64,000 nucleotides of DNA, from contig NZ_JABBFO010000002.1 of the NCBI RefSeq assembly GCF_018494035.1, forward strand, positions 1 through 64,000, written 5' to 3'. The position numbers and the translations under genes were made by a program. Positions 19,424 through 27,496 of the stretch are shown one piece after another (position 1 is the stretch's first letter; every line of letters begins with the position of its first letter). The DNA is from Rosenbergiella australiborealis (lineage in GTDB: Bacteria; Pseudomonadota; Gammaproteobacteria; Enterobacterales; Enterobacteriaceae). Below the pieces are notes generated by a model. That model searched no databases, was not told the origin of the DNA, and saw nothing but the letters and a program-made list of their open reading frames with translations.

Positions 19424-19651
19424 CTACATTTCCAGCCTATCATTGTTTTTTTTAAAAAGGGGACAGCGTTTATGCGCTGTTTCCGACGTGAATAAATAAT
19501 CCGCATTAATAAGTCCTCTTCCTGTTAAATATTCACAGCGCAAATTAAACCCCATGTTATTCGCTTCACGATAGGTCAGTATTCCATAATCTGAAATCAT
19601 CATGATTGCCCAACAACTGAGCACAAGCATGAATAGGCGTGTAAACAGCAT
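19424..19651 (-). CDS. yobH: YobH family small protein
   Basis: The 75-aa product has one N-terminal hydrophobic helix (LFTRLFMLVLSCWAIMMI, about 2-19). It shares with E. coli YobH (79 aa) the pattern YGILTYREANNMGFNLRCEYLTGRG followed by CPL near the C-terminus, split here by short variable stretches. Function is unknown; it is probably exported or membrane-anchored. ATG 19651 follows a strong CAGGAGA on the minus strand. A 5'-extended frame from 19738 and an overlapping frame from 19790 have no homology. Confidence 0.78.
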   Translation of the reverse strand: MLFTRLFMLVLSCWAIMMISDYGILTYREANNMGFNLRCEYLTGRGLINADYLFTSETAHKRCPLFKKNNDRLEM

Positions 19652-19821
19652 TTCTGTCTCCTGAGCGGGATTCGGATTGTGGAAATAGAATGCCTCCCGC
19701 ATGATGATAAATCGATAAGAGTGCACTGAAAGCACCACAGGTGATAATCCTGATGACCAAGCTGAGGAGAGAGAGTAGAATGAGCGACATTAATAAGATT
19801 AACTGTACTTAGGTCGAGAGT

Positions 19822-20109
19822 ATGAATGAATTGATTGCTGGCGGTGGAAGTTATATGTTGCCTGCGTTATTTGCGATTGCTGTGGTATTTTTTTGTGTTG
19901 TTGTGTTTGTCTCAATGCGAAAAGCCGTCAGAGCGAACGATCAAATTGCTTTATTGGAAGCATTACTACGAGAACAACGCAAACAGACAAAAATGCTGAA
20001 CCAATTAATTGAGCTCAGTTGTGAACCTGAGAATGATGTCGCAGAGCAAGAAGAGGCGGTTCAGGTGGTAGAAGAGCCCTCTCATTTAATGTTTCGTGCT
20101 GAACGCTAA
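19822..20109 (+). CDS. yebO: YebO family membrane protein
   Basis: The 95-aa product, as long as E. coli YebO, has one N-terminal membrane helix (about 14-33). A charged helical part with the conserved motif NDQIALLEALLREQRKQ follows, then an acidic C-terminal tail ending RAER (E. coli ends VAER). Function is unknown. In E. coli it lies between mgrB and yobF-cspC. Here neither mgrB nor yobF could be recognised. A 10-codon frame with a good Shine-Dalgarno (19780-19812) lies just upstream. Confidence 0.82.
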   Translation: MNELIAGGGSYMLPALFAIAVVFFCVVVFVSMRKAVRANDQIALLEALLREQRKQTKMLNQLIELSCEPENDVAEQEEAVQVVEEPSHLMFRAER

Positions 20110-20439
20110 TCACTTTTTTTAGAGTGAGTGGAGCATCAATAGCACATTAACTCGCACTGGCAAGGGTGCAAAATTAATGATTAATATTTAAAATGCTTAT
20201 CATTAAAAATTCAGTAAAAAGACCTTGCCATTAATAAATTTATATGTGATAACAATTACTAGGATAAACGAGAACAGCACGTTGTTGTATGGTTTTTTGG
20301 TTACCGGTTACGAGTCAGTTAAGGTTTTTTGATCTTAGCCTTGTCTGTTGCCATTTAAGAAAAACACTTCATCCAGTATTTCTCGATTTTCTGTAATAAC
20401 TGCCTCAGGGCAACTTTTTATTTTAAAGGAATTGGTAAA
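20110..20439. other. cspC upstream region with probable long 5' leader
   Basis: A 330-bp gap before cspC. A plausible sigma-70 promoter TTGCCA (20225-20230), 16 bp, TGATAA (20247-20252) would give a leader of about 180 nt, typical of csp mRNAs. AAGGA lies before the ATG. The E. coli leader gene yobF, which ends with a conserved LCLRAKKTI, is not found in any frame. Confidence 0.45.
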
Positions 20440-20649
20440 ATGGCAAAGATTAAAGGTCAGGTTAAGTGGTTTAACGAATCTAAAGGTTTTGGTTTCATCA
20501 CTCCTGCAGACGGTAGCAAAGATGTATTCGTACACTTCTCAGCTATCCAAGGTAACGGTTTCAAAACTCTGGCTGAAGGCCAAAATGTTGAGTTTGAAAT
20601 TCAAGATGGACAAAAAGGTCCAGCAGCAGTTAACGTTACTGCTATCTAA
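20440..20649 (+). CDS. cspC: cold-shock-family RNA chaperone CspC
   Basis: CspC is a 69-aa single OB-fold (cold-shock domain) protein that binds single-stranded RNA. It affects RpoS and stress mRNA stability and is made constitutively in E. coli. RNP1 (KGFGFI) and RNP2 (VFVHFS) are intact. The sequence appears identical to E. coli CspC as I recall it. AAAGGA lies 10 bp before the ATG, and a strong terminator follows. The locus before rlmA is the E. coli one, which supports CspC over CspE. Confidence 0.95.
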
Positions 20650-20673
20650 TTCTCGGTTTACCGAATAGATTAT

Positions 20674-20700
20674 AAATCCCCGCTTTTGCGGGGATTTTTC
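20674..20700 (+). terminator. cspC intrinsic terminator
   Basis: Stem AATCCCCGC / GCGGGGATT with loop TTTT and a following T-run, 25 bp after the cspC stop. Confidence 0.92.
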
Positions 20701-20759
20701 TTTGGTTTGTGCGGCGAAACCGCTAAACTGCTCGGCTCAGTTTTCGCTTGGAGCCTCCT

Positions 20760-21560
20760 TTGTATATTTGTCCATTATGCCAATCCCCCCTAATCGCTGA
20801 TCGGCAAGGTTATGAGTGTCATCAACGTCACCGTTTCGACCGTGCTAAAGAGGGATATGTCAATCTACTTCCAGTGCAACATAAAGGCTCAAAAGATCCC
20901 GGAGACAGCCCTCAAATGTTGCAAGCGCGCCGGCAATTTCTCGATGAAGGCCATTATCAGCCGCTTCGTGATAAGGTGTCGCAACTTCTTGAACAATACC
21001 TGCCTACGGATTCGTTATCGACTATCGTTGATTTAGGATGCGGGGAAGGGTATTACACCTCAGCGTTGGTCCACCAACAGCGACAAGTGTATGGTGTTGA
21101 TGTCGCCAAGTATGCGGTAAAAGCGGCAGCAAAACGCTATCCAGATATCCATTTTAGTGTGGCTTCGGGATATAGACTGCCTTTTGCATCCGGTTCTCTC
21201 TCTGCCATCGTAAGAATTTACGCGCCAAGTAAAGCGGAAGAATTAGCCAGAACCTTATGTTCTGGAGGTATTCTTTTGACGGTGACACCGGCGGCACGGC
21301 ATCTTTGTCAGTTCAAAGCATTAATTTATGATGATGTACAACTGCATGATGAGAAAGATGAAGCACTTAATGATTTTGAATGTTTACTAGACACTACGCT
21401 CCACTACCCACTGACTCTTTCAGCAAGCAGTGCGACACAATTGTTGCAGATGACACCCTTTGCTTGGCGAGCCAACCAAACCGTTTGGCAAACGCTGGAA
21501 AATAGCGATAGTTTCTATTGCGAAACTGATTTTAGAATACGGGTATGGCGTAAACTGTGA
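20760..21560 (+). CDS. rlmA: 23S rRNA m1G745 methyltransferase
   Basis: RlmA (RrmA) methylates N1 of G745 in 23S rRNA helix 35. The product (266 aa; E. coli 269) has an N-terminal zinc finger (CPLC, then CHQRHRF), the SAM motif VDLGCGEGYYT, and the catalytic-region motif IRIYAPSKAEEL. There is no suitable ATG. TTG 20760 (MYICPLCQ) has GGAG six bases upstream and nearly matches the E. coli start MSFSCPLC; TTG 20748 is an alternative but covers that GGAG. In E. coli mntP and manXYZ separate rlmA from yoaE; here yoaE follows directly. Confidence 0.92.
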   Translation: MYICPLCQSPLIADRQGYECHQRHRFDRAKEGYVNLLPVQHKGSKDPGDSPQMLQARRQFLDEGHYQPLRDKVSQLLEQYLPTDSLSTIVDLGCGEGYYTSALVHQQRQVYGVDVAKYAVKAAAKRYPDIHFSVASGYRLPFASGSLSAIVRIYAPSKAEELARTLCSGGILLTVTPAARHLCQFKALIYDDVQLHDEKDEALNDFECLLDTTLHYPLTLSASSATQLLQMTPFAWRANQTVWQTLENSDSFYCETDFRIRVWRKL

Positions 21561-21792
21561 TAACCGTTTACAGCATCAAAATGTAAAGGTACGCAAAAAT
21601 TTTGACGAATTTATTGCACCTGATAAAGTAAAGTTTCTTATTACAACTAGGAGTATAGGGTTAACCCCACACTATGGATCGTCACCGAGGTCTTTTTCTA
21701 TTTCCCACATCGCAGCTATTACTCTGCATCTATCCTTTACCTTATGTAGAACCTAAAACCATTATGGTGAAAACCAGCGGGGGGAGCGACTC

Positions 21793-23361
21793 ATGGAGTT
21801 CTTATTAGACCCGTCAATATTAGCCGGTTTACTGGCTCTAATTGTTTTAGAGATCGTATTAGGCATTGATAACCTAGTTTTTGTTGCGATCCTCTCCGAT
21901 AAATTACCGCCTGCTCAACGCGATAAAGCGAGAATTATTGGGTTGAGTTTAGCGCTCGTAATGCGGTTGGTACTCTTATCGGTGATGTCGTGGTTAGTCA
22001 CGTTGACGAAACCTCTATTCCATGTTGCACAATTTGCTTTTTCCGCCCGAGACCTGATTATGCTGGTGGGTGGCATATTTTTGTTATTTAAAGCTACCAC
22101 GGAGTTGCACGAACGGTTAGAGAGCCCCGTAGAGATAGAACAGGCAAATAAAGGCTATGCGGGATTTTGGGCTGTTGTCGTCCAAATTGTTATCCTTGAC
22201 GCCGTTTTTTCTCTGGATGCGGTCGTCACAGCCGTCGGTATGGTCAGCCATCTTTGGGTCATGATGACCGCAGTCGTCATCGCAATGATCTTAATGTTAA
22301 TTGCGTCGAAGCCGTTAACGCGTTTTGTCAATGCTCATCCTACTGTAGTCGTACTCTGTTTAAGCTTTCTCTTAATGATTGGCCTGAGTTTAGTGGCTGA
22401 AGGCTTTGGATTTCATATTCCGAAAGGGTACCTTTATGCGGCGATTGGTTTCTCAATTGTTATTGAATTCTTCAATCAAGTCGCACGTCGTAATTTCCTG
22501 AAATCAGAAGCACGACGTCCCATGCGTGAACGTACCGCCGATGCGATTTTACGCCTTATGGGAAGCCGTTATCGGATGGCCTCACAACCCGCTTCCGGCG
22601 AAGAGAGCGGTGAAAACACCCAAGCATCTCGCACCTTCAAAGATGAAGAGCGCTTTATGATTAATGGCGTACTCACGCTTGCCTCACGTTCGATACGTAG
22701 CTTGATGACGCCTCGGAATCAAATATCTTGGGTTGATGCAGAAGCCTCTATTGATGATATTCGGGTGCAGTTACTCGATACGCCACACAGCCTTTTTCCC
22801 GTTGCACGTGGTGAGTTAGATGAAATTATCGGTGTTGTTCGTGCTAAAGAGCTATTAGTCGCTCTTGATCATCAAATAGATGTGGCAGCCTTTGCAGCGC
22901 GCACACCTGCGATGATTGTACCCGATACCCTTGATCCCATTAATTTATTAGCAGTACTGCGCCGTGCTAAAGGCAGCATTGTGATGATCACTAATGAATT
23001 TGGTGTGGTACAAGGATTGGTCACGCCTTTAGATGTGCTTGAAGCGATTGCGGGTGAATTTCCTGATGAAGATGAAACCCCTGATATTGTCGCCGAAGGT
23101 GATGGCTGGTTAGTGAAGGGCGGAACGGATCTTCATGCTTTGGAGCAGCATCTCAATGTGTATGATCTGGTCGATGACACTCATACTCATGCCTCACTAG
23201 CCGGTTTATTAATTGCCCAAGCAGGACAACTCCCGGTAGAAGGTGATGTGATCCGCCTTGGTACTCTCGATTTCACGGTATTACAAGTCAACGATTATCG
23301 TGTCGATTTGGTTAGAGTGACTCAGCACCAAGATACAATAATGAGCGAAGAATCCCCCTAA
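21793..23361 (+). CDS. yoaE: TerC-type membrane protein with CBS pair and CorC domain
   Basis: The 522-aa product (E. coli YoaE 518) has an N-terminal TerC-family membrane part with about seven helices (about 1-240, acidic motifs [11 protein letters not shown] and DAVFSLDAV). A tandem CBS domain (about 300-425, [11 protein letters not shown] to [10 protein letters not shown]) and a C-terminal CorC/HlyC ion-transporter-associated domain follow. The family is linked to metal-ion export or tolerance, but the substrate is not settled. AGCGGGGGGAGC precedes the ATG. The 232-bp upstream region holds no gene; I see no yybP-ykoY manganese riboswitch core. Confidence 0.93.
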   Translation: MEFLLDPSILAGLLALIVLEIVLGIDNLVFVAILSDKLPPAQRDKARIIGLSLALVMRLVLLSVMSWLVTLTKPLFHVAQFAFSARDLIMLVGGIFLLFKATTELHERLESPVEIEQANKGYAGFWAVVVQIVILDAVFSLDAVVTAVGMVSHLWVMMTAVVIAMILMLIASKPLTRFVNAHPTVVVLCLSFLLMIGLSLVAEGFGFHIPKGYLYAAIGFSIVIEFFNQVARRNFLKSEARRPMRERTADAILRLMGSRYRMASQPASGEESGENTQASRTFKDEERFMINGVLTLASRSIRSLMTPRNQISWVDAEASIDDIRVQLLDTPHSLFPVARGELDEIIGVVRAKELLVALDHQIDVAAFAARTPAMIVPDTLDPINLLAVLRRAKGSIVMITNEFGVVQGLVTPLDVLEAIAGEFPDEDETPDIVAEGDGWLVKGGTDLHALEQHLNVYDLVDDTHTHASLAGLLIAQAGQLPVEGDVIRLGTLDFTVLQVNDYRVDLVRVTQHQDTIMSEESP

Positions 23362-23374
23362 CTTGACGTAGAGT

Positions 23375-23403
23375 AAAGAGGCCGTAATTTCGGCCTCTTT
23401 TTC
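23375..23403. terminator. yoaE/sdaA bidirectional terminator
   Basis: A 10-bp perfect stem AAAGAGGCCG / CGGCCTCTTT with a 6-nt loop and T-rich ends on both strands, between the convergent stop codons. Confidence 0.88.
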
Positions 23404-24767
23404 TAATCACACTGTACTTTGATGGCCAACCCACCTCGTGACGTCTCTCGGTATTTCGCATTCATATCTTTCCCGGTTTCGTACATCGTTTCGATAACTT
23501 TGTCGAGAGAGACGCGTGCTTCGCTAGTACGACGGAGTGCCATTCGGGCCGAATTAATCGCTTTTACTGCCGCAATAGCATTGCGCTCAATGCAGGGCAC
23601 CTGCACTTGGCCGGCAACAGGATCACAGGTTAGCCCTAAGTTATGTTCCATACCAATTTCTGCCGCAACACAGACTTGCTCAGGACTGGCGCCTAACAAT
23701 TCGGCAAGCCCGGCTGCCGCCATCGAACAAGCAACGCCAACCTCGCCTTGACAACCGACCTCAGCTCCGGAAATTGAAGCATTCATCTTATATAAAATAC
23801 CAATAGCGCCGGAAGCTAAGAAATAGCGACGTGCAATATCTGCCGTCACCGGTTCAATAAATTGATCATAATAAGCAAGTACTGCGGGGACGATACCACA
23901 GGCGCCATTGGTCGGTGCTGTCACTACTCGTCCTCCTGCCGCATTTTCTTCATTGACAGCCAAGGCAAACATATTAACCCAATCGATAACATTCATTGGA
24001 TCATTATTATGACGATGATTCGCCACCAATAAACGACGCAGTGGCGCAGCCCTTCGTGGGACTCTTAACGGACCGGGGAGTACCCCTTCAGTATTTAATC
24101 CACGGTCGATACATGCCTGCATTGCTGCCCATATTGCAGAAAAGTAATCATTGATTTCAGACTCAGTATGCACAGCTAATTCATTTTTGAGTACGAGCGC
24201 TGACAAAGAGAGTCCGGTCTGATGGCAGGCTTCTAGCATTTCGAGAGCAGAATGAAACGGGTATGGAACGTTTACTGTATCCAGTACAGACTGACCGAAT
24301 TGCGACGCTTCAACGATAAATCCTCCCCCAATGGAATAAAAGGTTTCGGAAAAAAGCCGTGTATTGTTATGCCAAGCAGTGAAGGTTAGGCCGTTTTCGT
24401 GCAACGAGAGCGCGGTGGTGTGAAAGATTAGATCGTTTTGTTCGCTAAAATCAATTTCGTGTTGGCCCAGTGCAAGAAGCAAGCGTTGGCGGCTACGCAG
24501 GTCATTGATAAAAATCGGAATCATATCAATATTCACCGTATCGGGAGATTCACCGGCGAGTCCCATAATGATAGCTGTATCAGTATGGTGGCCACGCCCT
24601 GTCAATGACAGTGAGCCGTAAATATCGACGGTCACGCGTGTTACCTGCGCTAAATTCTGTTGGGTAATTAGCGTGTCGACAAAACGTTTTCCTGCTTTCA
24701 TTGGACCTACTGTATGCGAGCTAGAAGGGCCAATACCAATTTTAAACATATCAAAAACACTAATCAC
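23403..24767 (-). CDS. sdaA: L-serine dehydratase 1 (iron-sulphur)
   Basis: Deaminates L-serine to pyruvate and ammonia using a [4Fe-4S] cluster. The 454-aa product (E. coli 454) contains an N-terminal beta domain ([17 protein letters not shown]) and the catalytic alpha domain. The cluster cysteines fit Cys339 (EVGCQGE), Cys381 (GLTCDPV) and Cys392 (VPCIERN), with the same spacing as in E. coli. It shares direction with nudL and pabB, as in E. coli, but a 141-bp gap suggests its own promoter. Its product pyruvate links to pykA metabolism. Confidence 0.97.
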   Translation of the reverse strand: MISVFDMFKIGIGPSSSHTVGPMKAGKRFVDTLITQQNLAQVTRVTVDIYGSLSLTGRGHHTDTAIIMGLAGESPDTVNIDMIPIFINDLRSRQRLLLALGQHEIDFSEQNDLIFHTTALSLHENGLTFTAWHNNTRLFSETFYSIGGGFIVEASQFGQSVLDTVNVPYPFHSALEMLEACHQTGLSLSALVLKNELAVHTESEINDYFSAIWAAMQACIDRGLNTEGVLPGPLRVPRRAAPLRRLLVANHRHNNDPMNVIDWVNMFALAVNEENAAGGRVVTAPTNGACGIVPAVLAYYDQFIEPVTADIARRYFLASGAIGILYKMNASISGAEVGCQGEVGVACSMAAAGLAELLGASPEQVCVAAEIGMEHNLGLTCDPVAGQVQVPCIERNAIAAVKAINSARMALRRTSEARVSLDKVIETMYETGKDMNAKYRETSRGGLAIKVQCD

Positions 24768-24908
24768 GTGATGTTACCTTTTGTCGACAAACGTTCTATT
24801 CCCTCCTGCGAGGGTTAATTATCGAGGATTATATCACCACAGCAGATAAATAAGTGTAACTCCTTATCCCTAAGCGTTGTTTGTTCTGCCTTTTAGGTCT
24901 GTTCTGGT

Positions 24909-25484
24909 TTATTCGGGAAACATCGCGACGTGTTGAGACAGTCTATAAAGAATAGTGGCTGTCATTCCCCAAACCATCGGCTCGGAGTGGCGCAAGAAAT
25001 GACAGATCTGCGTTGTGTGGTGCCGAGTGATGGGAAGGGCTACATAAGAATGTGGTTTTAATAGCATTGCAAGAGGGAGCTGGAAAATTTTAGCCACTTC
25101 ATCAGTATTCGCCGTGAGGGTAATATTTGGCGCGACGTAGCCAATAAATGGCTTAACTCTCTGTCCAGCACGGCTATTTATGGTAGGAAGTGGCCCAATC
25201 AGGGTGATTTTATCGGCGGGAATACCGATCTCTTCATAGGTTTCGCGCAGAGCCGTGTTAAGCAGTGATGCGTTGCTAGGATCGCGCTTCCCTCCTGGAA
25301 ACGCGACCTGTCCAGCATGATGACGCAAGTGATAGCTTCGCTGGGTGAAGAGCATGGTCGGAGTCTGTGGATGCTGAATAATAAGCAAGAGCACCGCTGC
25401 GGAGTGCGGTAAAGCATTGTGGTCAGGATTTTCCATCACGTTTAGTCTATAACGAGTGATAAATTGTGCTAATAGACTATTCAT
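24909..25484 (-). CDS. nudL: Nudix hydrolase NudL (CoA pyrophosphatase-like)
   Basis: NudL (YeaB) belongs to the CoA-type Nudix subfamily. The 191-aa product (E. coli 192) has the Nudix core with GGKRD at 64-68 and RETYEEIG at 80-87, preceded by FTQRSYHLRHHAGQVAFP, the UPF0035 extension typical of CoA hydrolases. The likely reaction is hydrolysis of CoA to 4'-phosphopantetheine and 3',5'-ADP. Its start overlaps the pabB stop by 8 bp, so the two are translationally coupled. Confidence 0.92.
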   Translation of the reverse strand: MNSLLAQFITRYRLNVMENPDHNALPHSAAVLLLIIQHPQTPTMLFTQRSYHLRHHAGQVAFPGGKRDPSNASLLNTALRETYEEIGIPADKITLIGPLPTINSRAGQRVKPFIGYVAPNITLTANTDEVAKIFQLPLAMLLKPHSYVALPITRHHTTQICHFLRHSEPMVWGMTATILYRLSQHVAMFPE

Positions 25485-26850
25485 CTGCCTGACCTAGCTT
25501 GGAAAGAATGGGCAGTATTTTACTGACTTTGTGAAAAGTTTCCTGATACTCCTCTTCCCATTGACTGTCTGCAACAATGCCTCCCCCAGCAGAGCAATAG
25601 AGGGTCTGTTTTTCCGCAATAAGCGTTCGTATTGTAATACTGGTATCCATATTCCCGCAGCGACTGATAAATCCAATACTGCCACACCACGCATTACGTC
25701 GATGAGGCTCAAGTTCATCGATAATTTCCATTGCACGTATTTTAGGTGCCCCCGTAATGGAACCACCCGGAAAACAGGCACGCAATAACTGAGTAACTGC
25801 AACGGAATCTGGCAGGATACCTCTGACCGTGCTGACCAAGTGATGGACAGCAGGAAAGGTTTCGATAGCAAAGAGCGCGGGAACGTTAACTGAACCCGGT
25901 GAAGCGATTCTGCCAATATCGTTACGTAACAGATCAACAATCATCAAATTTTCAGCACGATTTTTAATCGAGTTAGCTAACCATTCGCGTTGTAGTTGAT
26001 CGCGCTTTGGATCAGGATCACGCGGTACTGTGCCTTTAATGGGTTTAGTTTCGATCACCTTTTCTTCAACTTTAATAAAACGTTCGGGTGAGAAACTTAA
26101 AATCGTACTGTTAGGCAACCGTAGAAAGGCACTGAACGGGGCTCTATTTGACTGACTTAATTGCTGATAAGCCTGCCATTCACACCCTTGATAACTCGCT
26201 TTAAAGCGTTGCGCAAGGTTAATCTGGTAACAGTCCCCCGCGAGAATATACGCTTGCACCTGTTCAAACTTCTGTCGATACGCTTGCGCATCCAGGTTAC
26301 TCTGCCAAGCTGAGGTCAAAGAAAAATTAACGGTTTCACGTCGTTTCTGTGAGTGCAACCAGTCAAGACGCGTATTTGCATCCGATAAGCTAATTAATGT
26401 CAGTGTTTTGAGATGGTGATCAGCAATCAGCGCCCAATCATAAATACCTACGGCCATATCTGGGCAATCGAGATCCGATACGGCTTGTTCAGGTAATGTT
26501 TCAAATCGACGGCCCAGATCGTAGCCCCAGAGGCCAACCGCCCCGCCACTGAAGGGCGATGAGGGAGTCGTCACCCTCGGTAAAAGGCTGAGTGCGCGTT
26601 CAATCAGCGTCATAGGGTCATCGTTGGAACAAGTGATATGATCACCGGTTTGCAGAAACGTTTCGCGCCCATAGGTGACTAGGGTAGATAAAGGATCAGC
26701 GGTCAAGATATCGTAACGAGCATCTGGATGTGATGCCTGTGAGGAGCTGAGCAACATTGCCCAAGGTAAATGGGCAATGCGTGAAAACCATGTTTCAATG
26801 GCAGCTTGATGATAAGATAGGGAAATACTTTCAGGTGACATAAGCGTCAT
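25477..26850 (-). CDS. pabB: aminodeoxychorismate synthase component I
   Basis: With PabA glutamine amidotransferase it turns chorismate into 4-amino-4-deoxychorismate, the precursor of p-aminobenzoate and folate. The 457-aa product (E. coli 453) has an N-terminal anthranilate-synthase-I-like part and a C-terminal chorismate-binding domain. The latter shows the diagnostic lysine motif PIKGTVPRD (about 270), [26 protein letters not shown] and [13 protein letters not shown] 26850 and ATG 26841 (MSPESIS) are both possible. It is divergent from yoaH with a 17-bp gap between start codons and heads the pabB-nudL unit. Confidence 0.96.
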   Translation of the reverse strand: MTLMSPESISLSYHQAAIETWFSRIAHLPWAMLLSSSQASHPDARYDILTADPLSTLVTYGRETFLQTGDHITCSNDDPMTLIERALSLLPRVTTPSSPFSGGAVGLWGYDLGRRFETLPEQAVSDLDCPDMAVGIYDWALIADHHLKTLTLISLSDANTRLDWLHSQKRRETVNFSLTSAWQSNLDAQAYRQKFEQVQAYILAGDCYQINLAQRFKASYQGCEWQAYQQLSQSNRAPFSAFLRLPNSTILSFSPERFIKVEEKVIETKPIKGTVPRDPDPKRDQLQREWLANSIKNRAENLMIVDLLRNDIGRIASPGSVNVPALFAIETFPAVHHLVSTVRGILPDSVAVTQLLRACFPGGSITGAPKIRAMEIIDELEPHRRNAWCGSIGFISRCGNMDTSITIRTLIAEKQTLYCSAGGGIVADSQWEEEYQETFHKVSKILPILSKLGQADE

Positions 26851-26867
26851 TACTCAAGAGGTTCTTA

Positions 26868-27047
26868 ATGTTCAACGGATTACCCGCATTATCACATCAG
26901 CAACAGCAACAGGCGGTCGAGCGTATCCAGCAATTGATGTCTGAAGGACTATCTAGTGGCCAAGCAATCGCTCAAGTTGCTCAGGAAATCCGTGAAACCT
27001 ATCAAGGGGAGCCGCAGCTCGCCCGCTTTGATGAAGACGATGAATAG
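26868..27047 (+). CDS. yoaH: YoaH family small protein (UPF0181)
   Basis: A 59-aa frame, the same length as E. coli YoaH and in the same place divergent from pabB. The translation begins [19 protein letters not shown] and ends LARFDEDDE. It shares the [14 protein letters not shown] core with the E. coli protein (SSGQAIALVAEELR). It has no membrane segment and an acidic tail. Function is unknown. GAGG lies 7-8 bases before the ATG. It is convergent with yoaB, with only 7 bp between the stop codons. Confidence 0.9.
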   Translation: MFNGLPALSHQQQQQAVERIQQLMSEGLSSGQAIAQVAQEIRETYQGEPQLARFDEDDE

Positions 27048-27054
27048 TCGTCCT

Positions 27055-27399
27055 TTATAAAGCCGCAATAATTTTTATTTCGACCTTATAACGTGGATCC
27101 ATTAATCCAGCCAGAACCGTACAACGTACAGGGGCGTTATCAGGGGAGACCCAAGCGTCCCAAGCTTGATTCATGGCGGCGAAATCAGCGTGGTCGGTAA
27201 TGAAAATTGTGGCGTCTAGAATTTTTGATTTATCACTACCGACACGCGTCAGTATGCGGTCGATGACGGCTAGGGCATTCTCTGTCTGGGCAAAGGCATC
27301 CGCTTCAAGATTTTCAGGCACACTGGTGTAGTAGACCGTTTGATTATAAATAACGGCTTCGGACATGCGGTGTTCAGGGTCAAGGCGTTGAATAGTCAT
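27055..27399 (-). CDS. yoaB: RidA family protein YoaB
   Basis: The 114-aa product, the same length as E. coli YoaB, belongs to the RidA/YjgF/UK114 family. Members hydrolyse reactive enamine/imine intermediates from pyridoxal-phosphate enzymes such as serine dehydratases. The family arginine is in APVRCTVLAGL (about residue 93) and the C-terminal KVEIKIIA is conserved. YoaB belongs to a less-studied subgroup, so its exact substrate is uncertain. It is divergent from yoaA across about 97 bp. Confidence 0.92.
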   Translation of the reverse strand: MTIQRLDPEHRMSEAVIYNQTVYYTSVPENLEADAFAQTENALAVIDRILTRVGSDKSKILDATIFITDHADFAAMNQAWDAWVSPDNAPVRCTVLAGLMDPRYKVEIKIIAAL

Positions 27400-27496
27400 C
27401 TGTTACTCCATATTTTTCTTCAGACTGACATAAGCGAGAAAAAATGTCATCACTAATCCGCACCCCTCAAGGGGGATATCCAGTGAAGGTGAAAGT

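Noticed and set aside
19566-19790. 74-codon minus-strand frame overlapping yobH, considered as mgrB
   Set aside because: Hydrophobic start but none of the MgrB cysteine or C-terminal motifs, and it overlaps yobH, which has the better Shine-Dalgarno and homology.
20289-20396. 35-codon frame upstream of cspC, considered as yobF
   Set aside because: No Shine-Dalgarno and no match to the conserved YobF C-terminus; more likely part of the cspC leader.
21561-21792. Possible yybP-ykoY (manganese) riboswitch before yoaE
   Set aside because: GGAGTA and a CCGAGG are present by chance, but the conserved core and stem pattern could not be built.
25494-25940. 148-codon frame within pabB
   Set aside because: Alternative-frame reading of a well-conserved gene on the same strand; no start signal and no homology.
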